From Luteipulveratus mongoliensis (GTDB taxonomy: Bacteria > Actinomycetota > Actinomycetes > Actinomycetales > Dermatophilaceae), in contig NZ_CP011112.1 in assembly GCF_001190945.1 (NCBI RefSeq), positions 62,001 through 126,000 on the forward strand: a stretch of DNA of 64,000 nucleotides. The letters are read 5' to 3'. The position numbers and the translations under genes were made by a program. Below are positions 1 to 9,108 of the stretch, piece after piece; within the stretch, counting starts at the first letter, position 1, and each line of letters starts with the position of its first letter. The notes under the pieces are model-generated. The model had not been told where the DNA came from, did no database searches, and was given only the letters and a program-made list of their open reading frames with translations.

Positions 1-495
1 GGCATCAAGTCCAACACGAAGTCGGTGACCTACTCGGCGGACGCCTCGGCGCCCATCCCCAAGGGATCCGTCGGTGTCGTCGTGGTCGGTGAGACGCCGT
101 ACGCCGAAGGCTTCGGTGACGTCGGTGGTCCGCAGTGGACCGGCGCGGACGGCAAGCTCCGCCCGTCGCAGACGATGCAGCTGAACGCCAAGGACAAGGC
201 CGCCATCGACAAGGTGTGCGCCGCGACGTCGACCTGTGTGGTGCTGGTCGTGTCCGGTCGGCCGGTCATCATCCCGCAGACCCAGCTGAAGAAGATCGAC
301 TCCGTGGTCGCCGCGTGGCAGCCCGGCACCGAGGGTGCTGGCGTCGCCGATCCGTTGTTCGGCCACACGGGCTACTCGGGACGGCTGCCGGTGTCCTGGC
401 CGAAGACGCTCAACCAGGAGCCGATCAACGTCGGCGACCGCTTCTACGACCCGGCCTTCGCCTACGGCTGGGGCCTGACCACCCGGGCGCACTGA
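1..495 (+). CDS. Glycoside hydrolase family 3 protein, C-terminal fragment
   Basis: The gene enters from the left edge in frame 1, so only the last 164 residues and the stop are visible. They match the C-terminal alpha/beta sandwich of secreted GH3 exo-beta-glucosidases: VVVVGETPYAEGFGD, then CVVLVVSGRPVIIP, then a GYSGRLPVSWPKT stretch, ending with FAYGWGLTT. The nucleophile domain lies outside the window, so substrate cannot be judged. The family releases glucose or other sugars from the non-reducing end of beta-glucans and oligosaccharides. A palindromic repeat follows the stop. Confidence 0.85.
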   Translation, partial: GIKSNTKSVTYSADASAPIPKGSVGVVVVGETPYAEGFGDVGGPQWTGADGKLRPSQTMQLNAKDKAAIDKVCAATSTCVVLVVSGRPVIIPQTQLKKIDSVVAAWQPGTEGAGVADPLFGHTGYSGRLPVSWPKTLNQEPINVGDRFYDPAFAYGWGLTTRAH

Positions 496-517
496 CCAAC
501 CCGCCCCTGAGCCCCCG

Positions 518-613
518 CTGGTCGAATAGGGCGAGCCCCAAGGGCGAGCCCGTATCGAGACCAGGTGTAGATCTGCACCTGGTCTCGATACGGCTCCGCC
601 TACTCGACCGGCG
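518..613. repeat. Intergenic palindromic element, family A
   Basis: Two arms face each other: CTGGTCGAATAGGGCGAGC...GTATCGAGACCAGGTG on the left and CACCTGGTCTCGATACGGC...CTACTCGACC on the right. The same design recurs at about 21723, 23075, 23309 and 26708. It sits between the stop of the GH3 gene and the end of pirin, two convergent genes, and could act as a bidirectional terminator. That function is inferred. Confidence 0.75.
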
Positions 614-622
614 GTGGCTCCG

Positions 623-1597
623 TCAGAGGACGTCGTGGCCGGGGTGGGGCTCGCTCGGGATCGTCCCCAGTTTGCCCGCCTGGAAGTCCTCGAACGCCTG
701 CATCAGCTCAGCGCGGGTGTTCATCACGAACGGTCCGTACGCCGCCACGGGCTCGCGGATCGGCGCACCTCCCAGCACGATCACGTCGAGACTGGGGCTG
801 CGGCTCTCCTGGCTCTCCCCGGCCGCCAGCTCGATCACGTCGCCCGGACCGTACGCCGCCAGCTGGCCCATCGTGATCGGACGCCGTTGCGCCCCAACGG
901 TTCCCGAGCCTGACAGCACATAGACCAAGGCGTTGAAGTCGGGCCGCCACGGCAGTCGCAGCTGCGCACCAGGCGCGATGGTCGCGTGCACGACAGAGAT
1001 CGGGGTGTGCGTGACACCGGGTCCGTCATGTCCGTCGACCGAACCCGCGATGACGCGCAGCAGCGCCCCACCATCTGGGCTGCTCAGCAGCGCGACCTCG
1101 CCGCCACGGATGTCCTGGTAGCGGGGAGCGGACATCTTGAGGTGGCTCGGCAGGTTGACCCACAGCTGCATGCCGTGGAACAGGCCGCCCTTCATGACGA
1201 CTTCCTCCGGCGGCGCCTCGATGTGCAGCAGACCTGAGCCGGCCGTCATCCACTGGGTGTCACCGTCACTGATCACACCGCCGCCACCGTGGGAGTCCTG
1301 GTGCTCCATGATCCCGTCGATCATGTAGGTCACCGTCTCGAAGCCGCGGTGCGGGTGCCACGGCGTGCCCTTGGGCTCCCCAGCGGCGTACTCGACCTCG
1401 CCCATCTGGTCCATGTGGATGAACGGGTCCAGGGTTGCGACGTCGACGCCGGCGAAGGCGCGGCGGACGGGGAAGCCCTCACCCTCGTACCCCTGCGGAG
1501 CGGTCGTCACCGAGAGAACCGGGCGGGAGGCAGCGGTCACGTCCGGCTCGGCCACCCGCGGCAAGGTCAGGATGTTGTCGACGGTCACGGCAGGCAT
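623..1597 (-). CDS. Pirin family protein
   Basis: 324 residues, a two-cupin pirin. The N-terminal cupin has the metal-site pattern PHRGFETVTY followed by EHQDSHGGGG and a conserved DTQWMTAGSGLLHIE stretch; the C-terminal pirin domain includes a Y-x-L-S-G-x-G segment. Bacterial pirins bind Fe or related metals and have been tied to quercetin dioxygenase activity or redox regulation; the role here is not visible. The ATG follows GGGAG by about five bases. It diverges from the esterase at 1779 across an AT-rich island (about 1640-1660) that probably holds promoter or operator sequence. Confidence 0.85.
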   Translation of the reverse strand: MPAVTVDNILTLPRVAEPDVTAASRPVLSVTTAPQGYEGEGFPVRRAFAGVDVATLDPFIHMDQMGEVEYAAGEPKGTPWHPHRGFETVTYMIDGIMEHQDSHGGGGVISDGDTQWMTAGSGLLHIEAPPEEVVMKGGLFHGMQLWVNLPSHLKMSAPRYQDIRGGEVALLSSPDGGALLRVIAGSVDGHDGPGVTHTPISVVHATIAPGAQLRLPWRPDFNALVYVLSGSGTVGAQRRPITMGQLAAYGPGDVIELAAGESQESRSPSLDVIVLGGAPIREPVAAYGPFVMNTRAELMQAFEDFQAGKLGTIPSEPHPGHDVL

Positions 1598-1778
1598 GGC
1601 ATCTCCCAGCGGTCTTCGGTCAAGCAGTCACACACCACAACAATAATTGAATTTTGAACATTCCGTGCCTTGTCGCGCTGGCCACTTCTTGGTCGCACGT
1701 CCAAGGCTCTGACAAGGTGGTGGCCGATCCCATCCTGCCGACAACCAGTCGGCCGGCCCCCTCTGAGGTCAGGAACCC

Positions 1779-2825
1779 ATGAAGCTCCCGTACTGGGCTC
1801 GTGCGGCCCAAGCCGCCCTGGCAGGCATCGGCCGGCTCCCCCTCGGCGTACAGCAGCGACTCGGTGGGCGCCCGGTCCGCATCGACGGCCAGCAGCTGCA
1901 CGCCGAGCTGCAGTTCCCGTTGCGCCTGGTCAACGCCACGTCGAAGCGGGCACACGATGACACCGCCGTCCAGGAGGGCCGGGAGCTGCTGGCCTTCTCA
2001 GCGGCCCTCTTCGGCGGCAAGCCGGCCCCGGTCGACCTCGAGTCCGTGACGATCCCGTCACCTCGAGGGTCGATCAACGCACGGCTCTACCGTCCCGCAG
2101 GTCGGCGACCCGCGCGGTTGCTGGTCTACTTCCACGGCGGTGGCTGGGTGCTCGGCGGTCTCGACGACGATGCCGAGCCCCTCTGCGCCTTCCTTGCCGA
2201 GCAGGCCGACGTGACCGTGCTGTCGGTCGACTACCGGCTCGCGCCCGAGCACCGGTTCCCAGCGGCTGCGGAGGACGCCGTGTCCGCCTACCGGTGGGCC
2301 GTCGCCCAGACCGCGAGCCTTGGCATCGATCCGAGTGCCATCGCCGTCGGCGGCATCAGCGCGGGCGGCAACCTTGCCGCGGTCGTCAGCCAGGCCGTCG
2401 CCGGCGAGGACCTCCAGCAGCCCGTCCTGCAGGTGCTCGTCGTCCCCGTCACCGACGTGTCGACCAAGCACCGCTCGTACGAGCTGTTCGGCGAGGGTTT
2501 CGCGCTGACCGAGGCGGACATGGACTGGTTCAAGGACACCTACCTCAACGATCCCGAGGAAGCGCTCGACCCACGAGTCTCACCGCTGCTGACGGACGAC
2601 TTGTCCGGCCTGCCACCGGCGTACGTCGCGGTCGCTGGGTTCGACCCGCTCCGCGACGAGGGCATCGCGTACGCCGAACGCCTGCGCGAGGCAGGCGTGC
2701 CGACCGAGCTGCGCGTGCACACCGGGCTCATCCACTCCTTCGCCGGAATCCTCGGCGTCGGCCGTGCCGGACGAGCCGCTGCCCAAGAGATCGCCGACGC
2801 CATTCGTCAGGGTTTCGACAAGTAG
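1779..2825 (+). CDS. Alpha/beta hydrolase, hormone-sensitive-lipase-type esterase
   Basis: 348 residues. The oxyanion motif HGGGW is at residues 119-123, the nucleophile elbow GISAGG at 192-197 puts the catalytic Ser at 194, and the rest of the triad is likely Asp289 (GFDPLRDEG) and His319 (GLIHSF). This is the HSL/family IV esterase layout, usually active on short acyl esters. It has no signal peptide, so it is likely cytoplasmic. It is divergent from pirin. The physiological substrate is unknown. Confidence 0.88.
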   Translation: MKLPYWARAAQAALAGIGRLPLGVQQRLGGRPVRIDGQQLHAELQFPLRLVNATSKRAHDDTAVQEGRELLAFSAALFGGKPAPVDLESVTIPSPRGSINARLYRPAGRRPARLLVYFHGGGWVLGGLDDDAEPLCAFLAEQADVTVLSVDYRLAPEHRFPAAAEDAVSAYRWAVAQTASLGIDPSAIAVGGISAGGNLAAVVSQAVAGEDLQQPVLQVLVVPVTDVSTKHRSYELFGEGFALTEADMDWFKDTYLNDPEEALDPRVSPLLTDDLSGLPPAYVAVAGFDPLRDEGIAYAERLREAGVPTELRVHTGLIHSFAGILGVGRAGRAAAQEIADAIRQGFDK

Positions 2826-2903
2826 TTAACCGATTTAGTCGCTGATCCCTCTCCACCTGGGATGCTCGATCCACCGTTCCGGACGAGCCACAGGTGGTAG
2901 CCC

Positions 2904-4877
2904 ATGCGACGTCGACCGACAAGCCACGCCTCCCGAATCCTTCTGCCCGCAGCCGTCGCGCTGGCAACCGCTTCAGCGCTGGCTGTGCCGAGTGCCGGCG
3001 CCGATGAGCCCGCGGCGCCCACGGCGCCCACGGCGACGACAGCTCCGACGGTCAGCCCCACACCCCAGTCGATCTCGTCACTCGGCTCCGGGATGCCCGT
3101 CACCAGCCGGGTGCGAGTCGTCGTCGCCGCGGACACCGACAAGGCGGCGCTCAGCTCGCTCCTCGCCGCGCTCAAGGCGCACGGCGTCACCCGCATCGAC
3201 CAGGTCGCGCCCGGTGCGGCAGGGCCTCCCGGCCTCCTCACCATTCACCTCGGCGCCTCGAACCGGCCGGACGTCGTCACGGCCGTAGCCGGCACCGCGG
3301 TCCCCGACCACACCGAGGGTTACGCCCTCCGCGCGGCGAAACGCGGCCCGAGCAAGGTCATCGGCATTGCCGGCGTCGACGGCACCGGCCAGTTCTACGG
3401 CGTCCAGACGCTGCGCCAGCTGCTGGCCGGCAGCACGGTCGCCCAGACGTCGGTGTCCGACTTCCCGTCGATGCCGTTGCGCGGCACGATCGAAGGTTTC
3501 TACGGCGAGCCGTGGACGTCGGCGGAGCGCCTCGACCAGATGGACTTCTACGGCCAGGTCAAGGCCAACACCTACATCTACGCGCCCAAGGACGACCCGT
3601 ACCACCGCGACCAGTGGCGCACGCCGTACCCCGCGGACAAGCTGACCGAGCTCGGCGGCCTGGTCAGCCGCGCCAACGCCAACCACGTGCAGTTCACCTT
3701 CGCGGTCTCACCCGGCGGATCGATCTGCTACTCCGACCAGGCGGACCGCACCAAGCTCAAGGCGAAGCTGCAGAGCATGTACGACCTGGGCGTCCGCAGC
3801 TTCTCGATCCCGCTCGACGACATCAGCTACACGAAGTGGAACTGCGCTGCCGACCAGACGACGTACGGCGCACCCGGCCGGCAGTCCGCCGCCAAGGCGC
3901 AGGTCAGCCTGCTCAACGACGTCCAGGGCTGGATCACGACGCACGATGGAGCGCGGCCCCTGCAGATGGTGCCGACCGAGTACGGCGACCTCACCGACAC
4001 GGCCTACAAGCAGGAGGTGCGCGGCACCCTCGACCCCGCCGTCGTCGTGATGTGGACCGGGACCGACGTGGTCCCGCCGACCGTGACCAACGAGCAGGCG
4101 GATCAGGCCAGCAAGCTGTTCGGACGCAAGGTCTTCCTCTGGGACAACTACCCGGTCAACGACTTCGGCAACACCAAGGGGAGGCTGCTGCTCGCGCCGT
4201 ACGACAAGCGCGAGGCAGGCCTGTCAGGTCACCTCACCGGCATCGTGGCCAACCCGATGAACCAGCCGTACGCCAGCAAGGTGGCCGTCTTCGGGACGGC
4301 CGACTTCACCTGGAACGACAAGGCGTACGACGCGACCACGAGCTGGCCGCGCGCGCTGTCCTACCTTGCGGGCGGCGACCCGGCTGCCACTGCGGCGCTG
4401 CTGGTCTTCGCGGATCTGGAGCACCTGGCGCCGACGTTCGGTGCGACACCGTGGCAGCCGCAGGCTCCTGAGCTCGGCCGCCGCGTGAACGCCTTCTGGA
4501 CGTCGGCGGATGCGGGCCAGGTGGCGGAGGCCGTCGCAGCGCTCCGTCCGTACGCGTCTCGAATCGCTAGCGCCCCCAGCACTATTCGTGCTGGTCACGT
4601 TCAGAAAGGCTTCGTGACGGACGCCAGTCCCTGGCTGACTGCGACCGACCTCTGGGGTCAGGCGCTCGTGCAACAGCTCGATGCCATCACTGCCCACCTC
4701 GCCGGTGACGACGCGACGGCGAAGCAGCTCACTCAGTCGTCAAAGGCGTTGCAGGCCAAGGCTGCTGGCGTCAAGGTCGACCCGGTGCGCAACACGTGGG
4801 GCAGCGGGCCGGTCAAGGTCGGCGACGGCGTACTCGACACGTTCCTCGCCAAGGCCGCCGATCTCGCGACGGGCTGA
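2904..4877 (+). CDS. Secreted GH84 beta-N-acetylhexosaminidase
   Basis: 657 residues with a basic n-region, a hydrophobic stretch and an Ala-rich cleavage region near residue 33, so exported. The catalytic domain opens with RGTIEGFYGEPW (residues 193-204) and carries the paired acids LDD (Asp305-Asp306) expected of the GH84 substrate-assisted mechanism. An alpha/beta Hex_b-like domain precedes it. Family members remove terminal beta-GlcNAc from glycans or hyaluronan-like chains. It converges with the M4 protease gene across a strong shared hairpin. The substrate preference is inferred from family only. Confidence 0.9.
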   Translation: MRRRPTSHASRILLPAAVALATASALAVPSAGADEPAAPTAPTATTAPTVSPTPQSISSLGSGMPVTSRVRVVVAADTDKAALSSLLAALKAHGVTRIDQVAPGAAGPPGLLTIHLGASNRPDVVTAVAGTAVPDHTEGYALRAAKRGPSKVIGIAGVDGTGQFYGVQTLRQLLAGSTVAQTSVSDFPSMPLRGTIEGFYGEPWTSAERLDQMDFYGQVKANTYIYAPKDDPYHRDQWRTPYPADKLTELGGLVSRANANHVQFTFAVSPGGSICYSDQADRTKLKAKLQSMYDLGVRSFSIPLDDISYTKWNCAADQTTYGAPGRQSAAKAQVSLLNDVQGWITTHDGARPLQMVPTEYGDLTDTAYKQEVRGTLDPAVVVMWTGTDVVPPTVTNEQADQASKLFGRKVFLWDNYPVNDFGNTKGRLLLAPYDKREAGLSGHLTGIVANPMNQPYASKVAVFGTADFTWNDKAYDATTSWPRALSYLAGGDPAATAALLVFADLEHLAPTFGATPWQPQAPELGRRVNAFWTSADAGQVAEAVAALRPYASRIASAPSTIRAGHVQKGFVTDASPWLTATDLWGQALVQQLDAITAHLAGDDATAKQLTQSSKALQAKAAGVKVDPVRNTWGSGPVKVGDGVLDTFLAKAADLATG

Positions 4878-4896
4878 GAGCCCACTCCGGACGACA

Positions 4897-4930
4897 AAGC
4901 GGGCGGGACGCGTGTGCGTCCCGCCCGCTT
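4897..4930. terminator. Bidirectional terminator hairpin
   Basis: A perfect 15-bp GC-rich stem (4897-4911 with 4916-4930) closes a GTGT loop between the convergent GH84 and M4 genes. The arms start with AA and end with TT, so either strand gives a short U tail. Confidence 0.85.
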
Positions 4931-4945
4931 CATATGAGTCGATCG

Positions 4946-6667
4946 TCAGGCGACGTTCACGGCCTTCCAGCCTGCCGTGATCGCCTTGCTCTCGGTGCTG
5001 TTCTTGCCGTACTCAGCGTTGGCGGACTTGATCATGCCGGCCTTCAGCTGGGCGTACGTCATGTTCTCGGTGCCGTAGTCGCGGATCGTGTTGTACCAGA
5101 TCTTCGAGACCTTGATACCGCCAATCCCCTTGAACGTGGTGCCGTTACAGCTCTTCGTCGTGCCGTACGCGGACTTCCCGGTGCCGTTGGACATCAGGTA
5201 GAACGCGTGGTTGCCGACACCCGAGGTGTAGTGCGGGTCGTCGTCGGCTGTGGCCTTGCTCCAGCACGAGTGCGACATGCCGTCCTTGGACGGGTCGTCC
5301 ATGTAGCGCAGCGGCTTGCCGTCGCCGTTGTAGTTGAGCTTCTCGCCGATCAGGAAGTCGAACTTGTCCTTGGGGTTCTTGGCGGTGTACTCGACCATCG
5401 TGCCGAAGACGTCGCTGGTGGACTCGTTGATGCCGCCCACGTCACCCTCGTAGCCGAGCTTCGCGAGCGCCTCGGAGACTCCGTGGGTCATCTCGTGACC
5501 GGACACGTCCAGGGCTGCCATCGAGCCGTACTTGCCGCCGTCGCCGTAGACCATGTTCGTGCCGTTCCAGGCGGCGTTCTTCCAGCCCTTGAAGCCGAAC
5601 CGGATGTGCGAGCCGACGCCCTTGCCGTTGGCGAAGATGCCCTTACGCCCGAACGTCTTGGCGTAGTAGTCCCAGGTGACCGCGCCACCGTAGTGCGCGT
5701 CCGCCGCCGTGGTGTTGGGGTCCGTCGCCTTCCCGTTGCCGAAGACCGCCTTCTTGGCGACGATCAGCTTGCAGGTGTCGCCCGTCCCGAAGTCGGTGTT
5801 GCCGGTGTAGTTGGAGTTGCACGTGCTGCCCTTGCCGCGGGCCGCGTCGACCAGGCTGAAACCGGTGCTGGTCTTGGTCACCGTGAGGGTGACGTCGCCG
5901 TAGAACGTCGTGTGACCGACGGCCTTGACGCCGGCGGCTGCACGCGGCGCGACGGCCGCGGACTTCGCGGGAGCGTCTGCGGTCCAGCTGATGACGGGCA
6001 GCTGGGCACGCGATCGACCCGCTGCGGTCAGCTTCGGCGCCTTCGCACCGCTCCGCGCCATGGCCGCCTTGGAGGTCGAGGCGGGCAGCAGCGTGGCGAC
6101 GGTCTCGGCCGAGCGAATGACCTTGCCGGTGCTCGCGTCGACCAGCACGGCGCGGCGGCTGGGTGTCAGACCATCAAGCTGGACACCCGCAACCAGGGTC
6201 ATCCAGGCCAGACGCGGCGTGCTCGAGGTGGCATCCACGACGAGCTTGGCCTGGGTGGCGCCGGTCTGGTTGAAGTTGCGCGCCCCGGTGATCGATGCCG
6301 AGCGCGCAGTCCCTGCCGGGACGTGAGCGGCGGTCCCGACGCGGATCGGAGCCGTCTGCGAGGTCGACTGATCCACGACCTTGCCGTCCTTGGCGTGCAC
6401 CACGAGCTCGCCGCCCACGACGGGCAGCCCGTCGTGGGTGCGGGCGTAACGCGCGTGGGTCGTGCCGTCCTTGCTCGTGGTCCGGCGGATGAGCTGGTAG
6501 GCGTCTCCGGCCGATGCACTGAGCCCGGCGGGCGTGCTCTTCAGGTAGGTAGCGACCGCTGAGTCGTTGGTCGCAGGGAGCGGTGCGGCGCTCGCAGCGT
6601 TCGCCGGCATGGCCAGCGCGACTGATGCGGTTCCTGCCAGGGCGACGGCGAATGTCGTCATCCTCAT
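4946..6667 (-). CDS. M4 family (thermolysin-like) secreted metallopeptidase
   Basis: 573 residues from the ATG at 6667, chosen because GGAGAGG sits about seven bases upstream; an upstream in-frame Met at 6739 lacks this and would delay the signal peptide. Signal peptide about 1-28, then a long FTP/PepSY propeptide. The mature domain has the zinc motif HEMTH (His391, Glu392, His395) and the third ligand Glu415 in NESTSDVFG. A secreted neutral protease for extracellular protein degradation, made as an autoinhibited zymogen. It lacks extra C-terminal targeting domains. Confidence 0.9.
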   Translation of the reverse strand: MRMTTFAVALAGTASVALAMPANAASAAPLPATNDSAVATYLKSTPAGLSASAGDAYQLIRRTTSKDGTTHARYARTHDGLPVVGGELVVHAKDGKVVDQSTSQTAPIRVGTAAHVPAGTARSASITGARNFNQTGATQAKLVVDATSSTPRLAWMTLVAGVQLDGLTPSRRAVLVDASTGKVIRSAETVATLLPASTSKAAMARSGAKAPKLTAAGRSRAQLPVISWTADAPAKSAAVAPRAAAGVKAVGHTTFYGDVTLTVTKTSTGFSLVDAARGKGSTCNSNYTGNTDFGTGDTCKLIVAKKAVFGNGKATDPNTTAADAHYGGAVTWDYYAKTFGRKGIFANGKGVGSHIRFGFKGWKNAAWNGTNMVYGDGGKYGSMAALDVSGHEMTHGVSEALAKLGYEGDVGGINESTSDVFGTMVEYTAKNPKDKFDFLIGEKLNYNGDGKPLRYMDDPSKDGMSHSCWSKATADDDPHYTSGVGNHAFYLMSNGTGKSAYGTTKSCNGTTFKGIGGIKVSKIWYNTIRDYGTENMTYAQLKAGMIKSANAEYGKNSTESKAITAGWKAVNVA

Positions 6668-6761
6668 GTGGTGGTCCTCTCCAGGAGTGACGCCACAGCA
6701 CCGCCCGGAGCCGACCGTCGGACCGGGCGTTGGGACCATGTCCCCCGAGAGCTGTGGCCGT

Positions 6762-6853
6762 CCTACCCTCCGGTAGGGGCCGGCGATGCGCCAGTACGTC
6801 TCGCCCAGTAGGCGCGGACATCACGAACTGTCATCGTTAACACCCCTAGGGGT
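6762..6853. promoter_or_regulatory. Dyad symmetries upstream of the M4 protease gene
   Basis: Two short inverted repeats lie between the kinase stop and the protease start: CCTACC/GGTAGG (6762-6777) and the perfect 12-bp palindrome ACCCCTAGGGGT (6842-6853). They could be a terminator remnant of the kinase gene or operator sites for the protease. No clear -35/-10 pair was identified. Confidence 0.3.
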
Positions 6854-6931
6854 TGACGGGGCCAGCCGCCATGCCTCAGGGTGCCCGCCGTTGTGAACAC
6901 GCCTGTGATCGTCACCGGACTCGTCGCTCAG

Positions 6932-9037
6932 TCAGCCGGCGTCCTGCTGGATGTTGAGGTGGCCATCGCGCCACACGTCGACCACGGTCATGACCTCGGC
7001 CGGATCGTCGGCACACGACTCCGACTCGGACTTGATGCCCATCCGGACGGTGACCTTGCCGGGACTCACCCGCACGCTCTTGGGCCAGTTGCCACACCGG
7101 GAGCCCTCGGCGACGGCCTGCTCGATCTGGACCGCCGTGCGTCGCTGCGGGTCCCACAACCAGACGTACGTCGAGATGTGGAAGGCCGAGCCCTCCAGGA
7201 CACTGACCGTCCTGACCGCGTCGAGGTAGCCGTCCTTGTTGACGTCCCCGAACTGGTCGAGTTCCGTGGACTTGAACAGCTCCCAGACCGGCGGAGTGAT
7301 CGAGCCCGGTTGGCTCACGACATGCTTGCCGCTCTTCAACGGAATCCGCTTCTGCCCATTGGCGATTCCCGCAGTCCAGGTGGCGTTGGCGAAGTCGAAG
7401 GTCTTGATCGCATCCTTCGGGCCACTAGTGGTCGAGGCGGTCGATCCGACCGGTGCCGCTTTGACCGCACCCGTATCGATCTGGGTCACGCTGAACTCTT
7501 TGACAGGCGCCGCGGCCGGCTTCACGCGTACGACCTTGCCGGAGTAGCTCGGCCACGGTGCACCCGTGATCGCGGTCGGCATCTCATCACCAGCGAACTC
7601 GGCCAACGGGTTGCCGCAGTTGCACTTCACCCGTGGCACGCCGCGGTCATCCACGAGCACCGCCGTACCGGCCTGGAGAACTGCCGCGTACGTGTCAGCC
7701 TTGCCGTTGCGGTAGTCCGTGTTGGTCGCCAACGTGTCATCGCGCAAGATCACGGGCGTCAGTCGTGCGACGGTCTGCGGGATCTTGGCCACGGTCGTGT
7801 CGAGCAGCCCGGCCCAGATCGCGGCGCGGGTCCGATCCTTGGTGATGAGCTTGACCAGCTGCGCCGTGTCACAGGCGGGCTGCTGACCCACGCCGTATCC
7901 ACCTGCAGCGTCACCGGCCCTCGAGGTGGGCGCGCCCAGCGCGGAGGCCGCCGGCGTTGCGCCGCCCGGCGTACTGGTTGAGGGGGTTCCGTCGCGGCGT
8001 AGGTAGGGCTGGGCGAGGGTGTCGGAGGGTTTCTGGTTCACGGTGGTGTCGGTGAACGGGTTGCCCGTGGTGCGATCGGCCGGTAGCAGCACCACCGACT
8101 CAGGTGCGTCATCGGACAGGACTCTCACACCGATGGTCGTGCCGACCCCGATGACCGCGAGCACGGCAAGGACAGCGGCGGTCCACTGCAGCGCTCCCCA
8201 ACGCCGCCGTGGCGTGGTTCCGTCCGTGGGTGCGGCCGCGCGTAGCTGCCGGGCCAGCTCACCGGTCTGCGCGGGCCGCTTCGCCGGGTCCTTGTCGAAC
8301 CCCCCACGTAGGACCGCGTTCACCTGCGGGGTGACCGGGCTCGGCAACGGCGCCGGGTAGGCGTGCAGCTGAGCCGCGACGATCGCATCCCGACCCTGGT
8401 GCGGCACCGCGGGTGTGCCGGCAAGCATCTCGTACGCCACACACGCCAACGCGTACGTGTCTGCTGCTGCGGTGGCCGGCTGATCACTGAAACGCTCCGG
8501 TGCCATGTACCGCCAGGACCCGATCACCGCCGCCGACTCGGTCAGCCGCGTGTCATCGGCCCTGCTCGCGATGCCGAAGTCGGCCAGGTAGCAGAAGTCG
8601 TCATCGGTGACCAGGATGTTCTCCGGCTTCACATCCCGATGCGTCAGGCCCGCCCGGTGCGCAGCATCCAGCGCGCCGGCGATCTGCTCCACGATGTGCA
8701 CAGTCCGCTTCAGGGAGAACCGGCCGGCCTTGGCCAGCACCTTGGACAGGTCGGTGCCGGTGACCAGCGGCATCTCGATGAACAGCACACCCTCGATCTG
8801 CCCGAACGTGTGGATCGGCACGATGTGCGGGTGCGCAACGGACGCGGCCGTACGCGCTTCACGTTCGAATCGTGTTCGGTACGAAGGGTCTTCACCCAAC
8901 CGCGTCGGCAACAGCTTGATCGCTACGGTGCGGTCCTTCTCGGTGTCCCAGGCCCGGTAGACCTCACCCATCCCACCGCGGCCCAGCAAGGCCTGCAGCT
9001 CATAGATCCCGAACCGAGACCCCACCCGATCCGACAT
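6932..9037 (-). CDS. Membrane-anchored Ser/Thr protein kinase with large C-terminal extracytoplasmic region
   Basis: 701 residues. N-terminal Hanks-type kinase: glycine loop GRGGMGEVY (19-27), Lys41 in VAIKLL, catalytic HRDVKPEN (133-140, Asp135), DFG at 153-155, APE at 179-181. A transmembrane helix follows at about 281-305. The extracytoplasmic part contains a VLQAGTAVLVDDRGVPRVKCNCGNPL block of the kind found C-terminal to many actinobacterial kinases (I believe DUF6777, not verified), then an unrecognised domain with NKDGYLDA. PASTA repeats are absent, so it is not PknB. It is last in a minus-strand run behind three paralogous membrane proteins, which are candidate partners. Confidence 0.9.
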   Translation of the reverse strand: MSDRVGSRFGIYELQALLGRGGMGEVYRAWDTEKDRTVAIKLLPTRLGEDPSYRTRFEREARTAASVAHPHIVPIHTFGQIEGVLFIEMPLVTGTDLSKVLAKAGRFSLKRTVHIVEQIAGALDAAHRAGLTHRDVKPENILVTDDDFCYLADFGIASRADDTRLTESAAVIGSWRYMAPERFSDQPATAAADTYALACVAYEMLAGTPAVPHQGRDAIVAAQLHAYPAPLPSPVTPQVNAVLRGGFDKDPAKRPAQTGELARQLRAAAPTDGTTPRRRWGALQWTAAVLAVLAVIGVGTTIGVRVLSDDAPESVVLLPADRTTGNPFTDTTVNQKPSDTLAQPYLRRDGTPSTSTPGGATPAASALGAPTSRAGDAAGGYGVGQQPACDTAQLVKLITKDRTRAAIWAGLLDTTVAKIPQTVARLTPVILRDDTLATNTDYRNGKADTYAAVLQAGTAVLVDDRGVPRVKCNCGNPLAEFAGDEMPTAITGAPWPSYSGKVVRVKPAAAPVKEFSVTQIDTGAVKAAPVGSTASTTSGPKDAIKTFDFANATWTAGIANGQKRIPLKSGKHVVSQPGSITPPVWELFKSTELDQFGDVNKDGYLDAVRTVSVLEGSAFHISTYVWLWDPQRRTAVQIEQAVAEGSRCGNWPKSVRVSPGKVTVRMGIKSESESCADDPAEVMTVVDVWRDGHLNIQQDAG

Positions 9038-9108
9038 CCCGCGCCTCCCCGATGGCCCTGACCACGCGGGACGCTACCGCACGCAAGACTCGCTGTGCGG
9101 CTCGCCGA

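Noticed and set aside
518-613. CRISPR-like repeat array for the family A elements
   Set aside because: Elements are dispersed, palindromic and unequal in spacing; no regular spacers or cas genes are present.
4796-6562. Long plus-strand frame opposite the M4 protease
   Set aside because: It is the antisense shadow of the protease, whose HEMTH and signal peptide are clear. Composition is Val/Arg/Gly-rich as expected for such shadows.
6842-6853. ACCCCTAGGGGT as a phage or IS attachment core
   Set aside because: No flanking direct repeats, integrase or mobile gene nearby; a small palindrome is expected by chance in intergenic DNA.
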